From assembly GCA_016213825.1 (NCBI GenBank), contig JACQZP010000016.1, positions 124,001-188,000 on the forward strand: DNA of 64,000 bases, read 5' to 3'. Under the pieces are notes generated by a model. The model ran no database searches, had not been told where the DNA came from, and saw only the letters and a program-made list of their open reading frames with translations. Source of the DNA: Acetobacterium woodii (GTDB lineage Bacteria > Bacillota > Clostridia > Eubacteriales > Eubacteriaceae). The translations under genes and the position numbers were made by a program. Positions 59,879-64,000 of this stretch are shown here, piece by piece; position 1 is the first letter of the stretch, and each line of letters starts with the position of its first letter.

Positions 59879-61693
59879 TTATACCTCTGTCACCTGATAC
59901 TTTTCAAAAAGATGGGTGGGAAAATCGTCAGTCATCTCGATGGTCACTAGATTGCCTTCAGCCTGATAATCAATCTCCTGTACGACTTTCATTTCATGAA
60001 GCAGTGCCAGGGATTTATTATCGTCATAGGGGATCAGCAGTTTCATTTCACGCTTTTCTCCAATCAGCACCCGACTGACTGTTTCAAACAAAAGATCGAT
60101 TTCCACCCCTTCTTTAGCTGAAATATAAAGGGTCAGCTCATCGACAGCCGCCTGATTTTTAAGCAAAAATGCTTCCCGGTCTTCCTGGGAAAGCTTATCG
60201 ATTTTATTATAGATCAGCATGACTTTTTTGTGCCCAGCGCCGATATCCGCCAATACTTGATTGACCACCGTGATTTGGGCTTCGTAATTATGATTGGAAA
60301 CATCCACCACATGGAGCAGCAGATCCGCTGTTTCCACTTCCATCAGGGTGGTTTTGAAGGCCTTAATTAAATCATGGGGCAGTTTATCGATAAAACCGAC
60401 GGTGTCCGAGACCAGATAATCCCCATGTTCCGGATCCACCTTCCGCAGGGTCGAATCCAGGGTGATAAAGAGACCATCTTTTGTCACCACCTCGCTTTGG
60501 GTCAGCCGATTAAACAGGGTGCTTTTACCGGAGTTGGTATAACCGATTAAGCTGACCGTTTTAATTTTATTTTTTTCCCGCTGCACAGCATTCAGCTGAT
60601 TGCTTTTGTTGATCCGCTCAATCCGGGCTTCCAGTTCTTCCAGCTGTTTCCGGATATGGCGTCGGTCAGTTTCCAGTTTCTTTTCGCCGGGACCCCGAGT
60701 GCCGATGCCGCCGCCGGTACGGGACATGACAATCCCCAAGCCTTTTAAGTGACTCATTCGGTATTTCTGCTGGGCCAGTTCCACCTGAAGCTTACCTTCT
60801 TTGGTTTTGGCATGCCGGGCGAAAATATCCAGAATGATAGTGGTACGATCTACAGTTTTTGTTCCGGTAGCCGCTTCGATATTGGCAATCTGCCGGGAAT
60901 TCAGCTCGTCATTGGCGACGATCAGGTTAATATCGTTGTTCTGAATTACCTTGATCAATTCCTGAAGCTTGCCCTTACCCACATAAAAGGTGGTATCAAT
61001 CTGGCTTCTGGCCTGGCAAACCTGTTCAAGAACCGTTCCGCCGGCGGTTTTTACCAGTTGACGCAGCTCTTCCATGGAGTCAACCAACTCCACGCCCTTG
61101 TTTCCGGGAAGATCCAGACCAATCAACAGTGCCCGTTCCTCTTCATCTTCGGAATCGAACTTGTTATTGGGATCATCTTTGATAAACCGGTCTGCCAGCA
61201 GAATGTAATGCTCCAGCGGAAACTTATTCAGCTCCTTCAGGGTTTTAAACAGCGCCTGTCCGTATTCCATGGTCTCATCTTCCACCACCGGTACCCCGAT
61301 ACTAAATGCCGTTGGTATTTTTTCATCCACACCGATGGCGATGATGCATTGGAGATTCTGTTTTTTGGCTGCCGAAAAATCCTCGGCAGACAGCCGGGGG
61401 TTTCCACCGGGATGGGTATGGATCACCCGGTATTTGTTCAGTGCCTTAACATGGTACAGCATCTCGGCATTGCCGATATTGACGGTGGATGCATCACCGA
61501 TATTGACCCACTGAACCCGGTTTTTGTCATTGGTGCATATCAGGATTTCCCGCTTTGTAGCAAGGGTCAGCCGTTTCATGATTTCTAAACTATATTCATC
61601 CAAAAGTGCCTGGTTTTCCATTTCATAACCGATCAGGTCATCCAGTTCTTTTATATAGCTCTGGCGAATGCCACTTTTATTATTATCTGCCAT
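59879..61693 (-). CDS. hflX: GTPase HflX with N-terminal JAMM-like domain
   Basis: 604 residues against about 425 in E. coli. Residues 1-160 hold a RadC/JAB-like part with RVIHTHPGGNPRLSAEDFSA: H92, H94, S102 and D105 fit H-x-H-x7-S-x-x-D, and E49 is a possible partner glutamate. From about residue 185 the standard HflX domain follows, with VDSMEELRQLVKTAGGTV, GIGTRGPGEKKLETDRRHI, G1 GYTNSGKST (383-391), G3 DTVGFIDKLPHDL and G4 YNKIDKL. HflX splits stalled or hibernating ribosomes. The extra domain recurs in Clostridia as far as I know, but its activity is not established. Confidence 0.93.
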   Translation of the reverse strand: MADNNKSGIRQSYIKELDDLIGYEMENQALLDEYSLEIMKRLTLATKREILICTNDKNRVQWVNIGDASTVNIGNAEMLYHVKALNKYRVIHTHPGGNPRLSAEDFSAAKKQNLQCIIAIGVDEKIPTAFSIGVPVVEDETMEYGQALFKTLKELNKFPLEHYILLADRFIKDDPNNKFDSEDEEERALLIGLDLPGNKGVELVDSMEELRQLVKTAGGTVLEQVCQARSQIDTTFYVGKGKLQELIKVIQNNDINLIVANDELNSRQIANIEAATGTKTVDRTTIILDIFARHAKTKEGKLQVELAQQKYRMSHLKGLGIVMSRTGGGIGTRGPGEKKLETDRRHIRKQLEELEARIERINKSNQLNAVQREKNKIKTVSLIGYTNSGKSTLFNRLTQSEVVTKDGLFITLDSTLRKVDPEHGDYLVSDTVGFIDKLPHDLIKAFKTTLMEVETADLLLHVVDVSNHNYEAQITVVNQVLADIGAGHKKVMLIYNKIDKLSQEDREAFLLKNQAAVDELTLYISAKEGVEIDLLFETVSRVLIGEKREMKLLIPYDDNKSLALLHEMKVVQEIDYQAEGNLVTIEMTDDFPTHLFEKYQVTEV

Positions 61694-61771
61694 TGTTTTT
61701 TCCTTTTATTTTATTTAATTAAATGAATTAAATGCTTTCTAAAATGATTAATAGAATGTCTTATTATAACA

Positions 61772-61798
61772 CAAAAACCAGGCAAAATGATTGCCTGG
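61772..61798 (-). terminator. Terminator of thiI
   Basis: ACCAGGCAA (61776-61784) pairs perfectly with TTGCCTGGT (61790-61798). A residues at 61772-61776 give a U-tract on the minus strand after the thiI stop. A TATAAT for hflX follows a few bases further. Confidence 0.85.
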
Positions 61799-61814
61799 TC
61801 CGGTTTAAGTAAAC

Positions 61815-62975
61815 TTAGAGTGTGACAACTTCGGAGTCTGCCACGGCGGTAGCCATCATTTCTACCATCATTTCTGCAATTTTTTCTTCAGAACGGAGCA
61901 TCTCCGAAACCTTTGGTTTGGTTTCCGGATGCTTGGGCACGAAAATGGTACAGCAATCTTCGTAAGGCAGGATCGAGGTTTCAAAGGTGCCGATAGCTTC
62001 GGCAATCTTGATGATTTCGGTTTTATCAAAACCGATCAATGGTCGGAAAACCGGCATTTCAGCCACGGCATTGGTGGCAGCCAGACCTTCCATAGTCTGG
62101 CTGGCAACCTGGCCAAGGCTTTCCCCGGTAATCATAGCTTTTGCTCCTTCATTGTTGGCGATCATCTCAGCAATCCGCATCATGTAACGTCGCATGATAA
62201 TGGTTGTTTGTCGATCCGGGCACATTTCCACAATTTTAGTCTGGATTTCGGTGAAAGGAACCACAAAGAGTTTAATCTTGCCACAATATTGGCTCATTAT
62301 TTTTGCCAGATCAATCACCTTTTCCTTGGTTCGATCACTGGTGAAAGGGAAGCTATGGAAATAGACGCCAATGACTTCCACGCCCCGCTTGGCCATCAGG
62401 TAGCCGGCCACCGGACTGTCGATACCACCGGATAACAGCAAGGCGCCTTTTCCGCTGCAGCCCACTGGCAACCCGCCGTTGCAGGGAATAAATTTGTGGT
62501 ACATATAGGTTTGTTCCCGAACTTCTACCCACAGGTTTAAATCGGGATTGTGGATATCCACGGTAACACCCGCAACATTATCCAATACCACTTCACCCAG
62601 ACGGCAGCATAAATCCGGTGATTTAATCGGGAAGGTTTTATCGCCCCGTTTGGCGGTGATCTTAAAGGTCTTAATGCCCTCGGCGGATCGTACCTGTTCA
62701 ATGGCGTTTTCCTCAATTACTTCAATGTCACTGTCAATGACAATGGCTGGACTGATGGACACAATGCCGAAAACTTTTTGAACCCGGTCCATGGCCCGAT
62801 CCAGATCTTCATCATTCACATTGACAATCAAGCGCCCCTGTATTTTTTTAACCTTTGCCGATGGCACACTTCGCAACGTGTTTCTAATATTTTTTGCCAG
62901 TAATTCGATAAAATAATTACGATTCAATCCCTTTAAGGCAATCTCCCCGTATCGAACCAGAATAACATGTTCCAT
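61815..62975 (-). CDS. thiI: tRNA 4-thiouridine synthetase ThiI (no rhodanese domain)
   Basis: 386 residues from ATG 62975 behind AGGAG. The ferredoxin-like/THUMP part (MEHVILVRYGEIALKGLNRN, RVQKVFGIVSISPAIVI) is followed by the PP-loop LLLSGGIDSPVAGYLMAKRG and SLGQVASQTMEGLAATNAVA. The C-terminus ends in ILPYEDCCTIFVPKHPETK. The rhodanese domain of E. coli ThiI is absent, as in Firmicutes that use a dedicated cysteine desulfurase. That enzyme is encoded next upstream, with repeat copy C in between. Confidence 0.95.
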   Translation of the reverse strand: MEHVILVRYGEIALKGLNRNYFIELLAKNIRNTLRSVPSAKVKKIQGRLIVNVNDEDLDRAMDRVQKVFGIVSISPAIVIDSDIEVIEENAIEQVRSAEGIKTFKITAKRGDKTFPIKSPDLCCRLGEVVLDNVAGVTVDIHNPDLNLWVEVREQTYMYHKFIPCNGGLPVGCSGKGALLLSGGIDSPVAGYLMAKRGVEVIGVYFHSFPFTSDRTKEKVIDLAKIMSQYCGKIKLFVVPFTEIQTKIVEMCPDRQTTIIMRRYMMRIAEMIANNEGAKAMITGESLGQVASQTMEGLAATNAVAEMPVFRPLIGFDKTEIIKIAEAIGTFETSILPYEDCCTIFVPKHPETKPKVSEMLRSEEKIAEMMVEMMATAVADSEVVTL

Positions 62976-63007
62976 TAATTTTTTTGCTCCTGTCATCTAT
63001 TTTTTAG

Positions 63008-63174
63008 TAGTTAATTGTGTAATTCTAAAACATTGAACAATGATTGCTTTGATGTCGGTTTTCACAAACAGTTTTGTAACGTGTAGGCGAACAGTTTTTA
63101 CACTGTCCGACGTACAGTGTAAAAACTGTTTCGTGAAAAACCGACAGCGAAGCTCACGGTAGTTTCGCAAATGC
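63008..63174 (+). repeat. Dispersed palindromic repeat, copy C (cysteine desulfurase-thiI gap)
   Basis: Shares with copy B the blocks TTGCTTTGATGTCGGTTTTC, ACAAACAGTTTTGTAACGTG, TAGGCGAACAG, CGTACAGTGTA and GACAGCGAAGCTCACGGTAG. The inner arms CAGTTTTTACACTGT and ACAGTGTAAAAACTG are a perfect 15-bp stem with loop CCGACGT. The outer arms GTCGGTTTTCAC and GTGAAAAACCGAC also pair. It ends at the stop codon of the desulfurase gene. Confidence 0.9.
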
Positions 63175-64000
63175 CTATTTTCTTCTTGGTTTAACTAAAA
63201 GCCGTAAGCCGGTCACCGTCTGGGCAATGGCTTCCACCGTTGTATCCACATCGTCTTTACTAATGTCTTTTGAAAAGCTGATGCGAATGGTTCCTTCTTT
63301 GTATTCTTCAGCCAGGCCAATGGCTTTGAGGACATACTGCTTTTCTTTTTTATGAGACGAGCAGGCTGAGCCGGTGGATACGAAAATTCCTTTAGCTTCC
63401 AGACTGTGCAACAGTACCTCGCCCCGCACCCGGTTAAAGGAAATGTTTAAAACATAAGGGCTGCCATTGGACTCCCCATTTATTTTAATATCCTCGACTT
63501 TTGCCGTTACTTCTTTAATAAAGTAGTTTCGTAGATTTTGGATTTCTTGATGCTCACCCATGAAGGATTCTTGACGCAAACGGATGGCTTCACCAAAACC
63601 GACGATTCCGGGGACGTTTTCTGTTCCTGAGCGCATGTTGCTTTCCTGACCGCCGCCTCTGACTAACGGTTTAATGTCGGTTCCTTTTTTTATATATACA
63701 GCACCCACCCCTTTGGGACCAAAAATCTTATGTCCGGACAGGGTCAGGGCATCTAATTCGCAGGCTTTCACATCAACTGGTATTTTCATAAAACCCTGAA
63801 CAAAATCGGCATGAAAAACACATTTGGGGTTTGCGGCCTTGACTATTTTGCCAATCGCTTTGAGATCCTGAATGGTTCCCAGTTCGTTGTTCACTCCCAT
63901 GATGCTGACCAGAATAGTATCTTCGTTGATGGCAGTTGCTAACTCATCTAAATGAATATGCCCCTGAGCATCGACACCAATAACAACGACCTCAATGTGG
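63175..64000 (-). CDS. Cysteine desulfurase (NifS/IscS family), N-terminus outside the window
   Basis: The frame is open to the right edge; an internal ATG at 63900 is not the start. The visible C-terminal 275 residues show DAQGHIHLDELATAINEDTI, SIMGVNNELGTIQDLKAIG, HADFVQGFMKIPVDV, ALTLSGHKIFGPKGVGAVYI with the PLP lysine, RSGTENVPGIVGFGEAI, and the active-site cysteine in FVSTGSACSSHKKE. It removes sulfur from cysteine and hands it to partners. The neighbouring ThiI lacks a rhodanese domain, so this enzyme is the likely sulfur donor for 4-thiouridine (NifZ-like). The end is very basic (KPRRK). Confidence 0.93.
   Translation of the reverse strand, partial: HIEVVVIGVDAQGHIHLDELATAINEDTILVSIMGVNNELGTIQDLKAIGKIVKAANPKCVFHADFVQGFMKIPVDVKACELDALTLSGHKIFGPKGVGAVYIKKGTDIKPLVRGGGQESNMRSGTENVPGIVGFGEAIRLRQESFMGEHQEIQNLRNYFIKEVTAKVEDIKINGESNGSPYVLNISFNRVRGEVLLHSLEAKGIFVSTGSACSSHKKEKQYVLKAIGLAEEYKEGTIRISFSKDISKDDVDTTVEAIAQTVTGLRLLVKPRRK

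Overview
The window looks like chromosomal DNA of an anaerobic, low- to mid-GC Firmicute of the class Clostridia, most likely an acetogen of the Eubacteriaceae (Acetobacterium-like). This is inferred from gene content, not from a database search. The supporting signs are a SCIFF peptide with its radical-SAM maturase, pyruvate phosphate dikinase with its regulators, a PduL-type phosphotransacylase, a two-subunit fumarase, an ArgJ-type arginine pathway and AGGAGG ribosome-binding sites. No tRNA, rRNA, CRISPR array, insertion sequence or phage gene was recognised. Most of the window is housekeeping sequence, and most genes lie on the minus strand.

Layout. 1-0.9 kb: end of a flavin disulfide reductase/rhodanese gene interrupted by a -1 shift at a slippery A-run, an ArsR regulator and a 131-bp palindromic element. 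0.9-7.7 kb: galE; the carbon-control group ccpN, PPDK regulator and ppdK; comEA; hisJ. 7.7-13.8 kb: polar amino acid ABC transporter, TraB-family membrane protein, lipoate ligase, LacI regulator. 13.8-18.3 kb: aminotransferase, fumarase subunits, flippase-like membrane protein, trmL. 18.4-22.8 kb: two divergent two-component systems. 22.8-30.3 kb: arginine genes, argCJBD (minus) diverging from argGH (plus) across a shared control region. 30.3-35 kb: a small accessory stretch with a degenerate GIY-YIG-like protein, a conserved protein of unknown function, a TetR regulator, an 828-bp non-coding stretch rich in inverted repeats, an MFS transporter and an EamA transporter. 35.1-46.8 kb: comM; lgt and pduL; recN, argR, nadK, tlyA; ispA, xseB, xseA; a TsaD-like paralogue; nusB; Asp23 and a zinc-ribbon protein. 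46.8-64 kb: efp, prmC, rpmE, rho; SCIFF pair; yajC, tgt, queA, ruvB, ruvA; a 6S-like RNA gene; radA; VanZ; YigZ; hflX; thiI; cysteine desulfurase.

How the parts fit. CcpN, the PPDK regulator and PPDK form one gluconeogenic control unit at the pyruvate/PEP node. PduL would interconvert acetyl-CoA and acetyl phosphate. ArgR (40 kb) probably acts on the divergent arg promoters (27.5 kb), which hold inverted repeats at their -10 regions. ThiI and the adjacent cysteine desulfurase would supply sulfur for 4-thiouridine. Tgt and QueA work on queuosine, and RuvA and RuvB on Holliday junctions.

Most interesting items: (1) a family of about 140-165 bp imperfect palindromes in three copies (20.5, 53.9 and 63.1 kb); (2) a minus-strand small RNA gene with its own promoter and terminator, probably 6S RNA; (3) Rho with two tandem RNA-binding OB domains; (4) HflX with an N-terminal JAMM-like motif; (5) an A AAA AAC TGA slippery site joining a reductase to a rhodanese domain; (6) the structured 828-bp non-coding region; (7) the SCIFF gene, which begins with TTG and is separated from its maturase by an attenuator-like hairpin.
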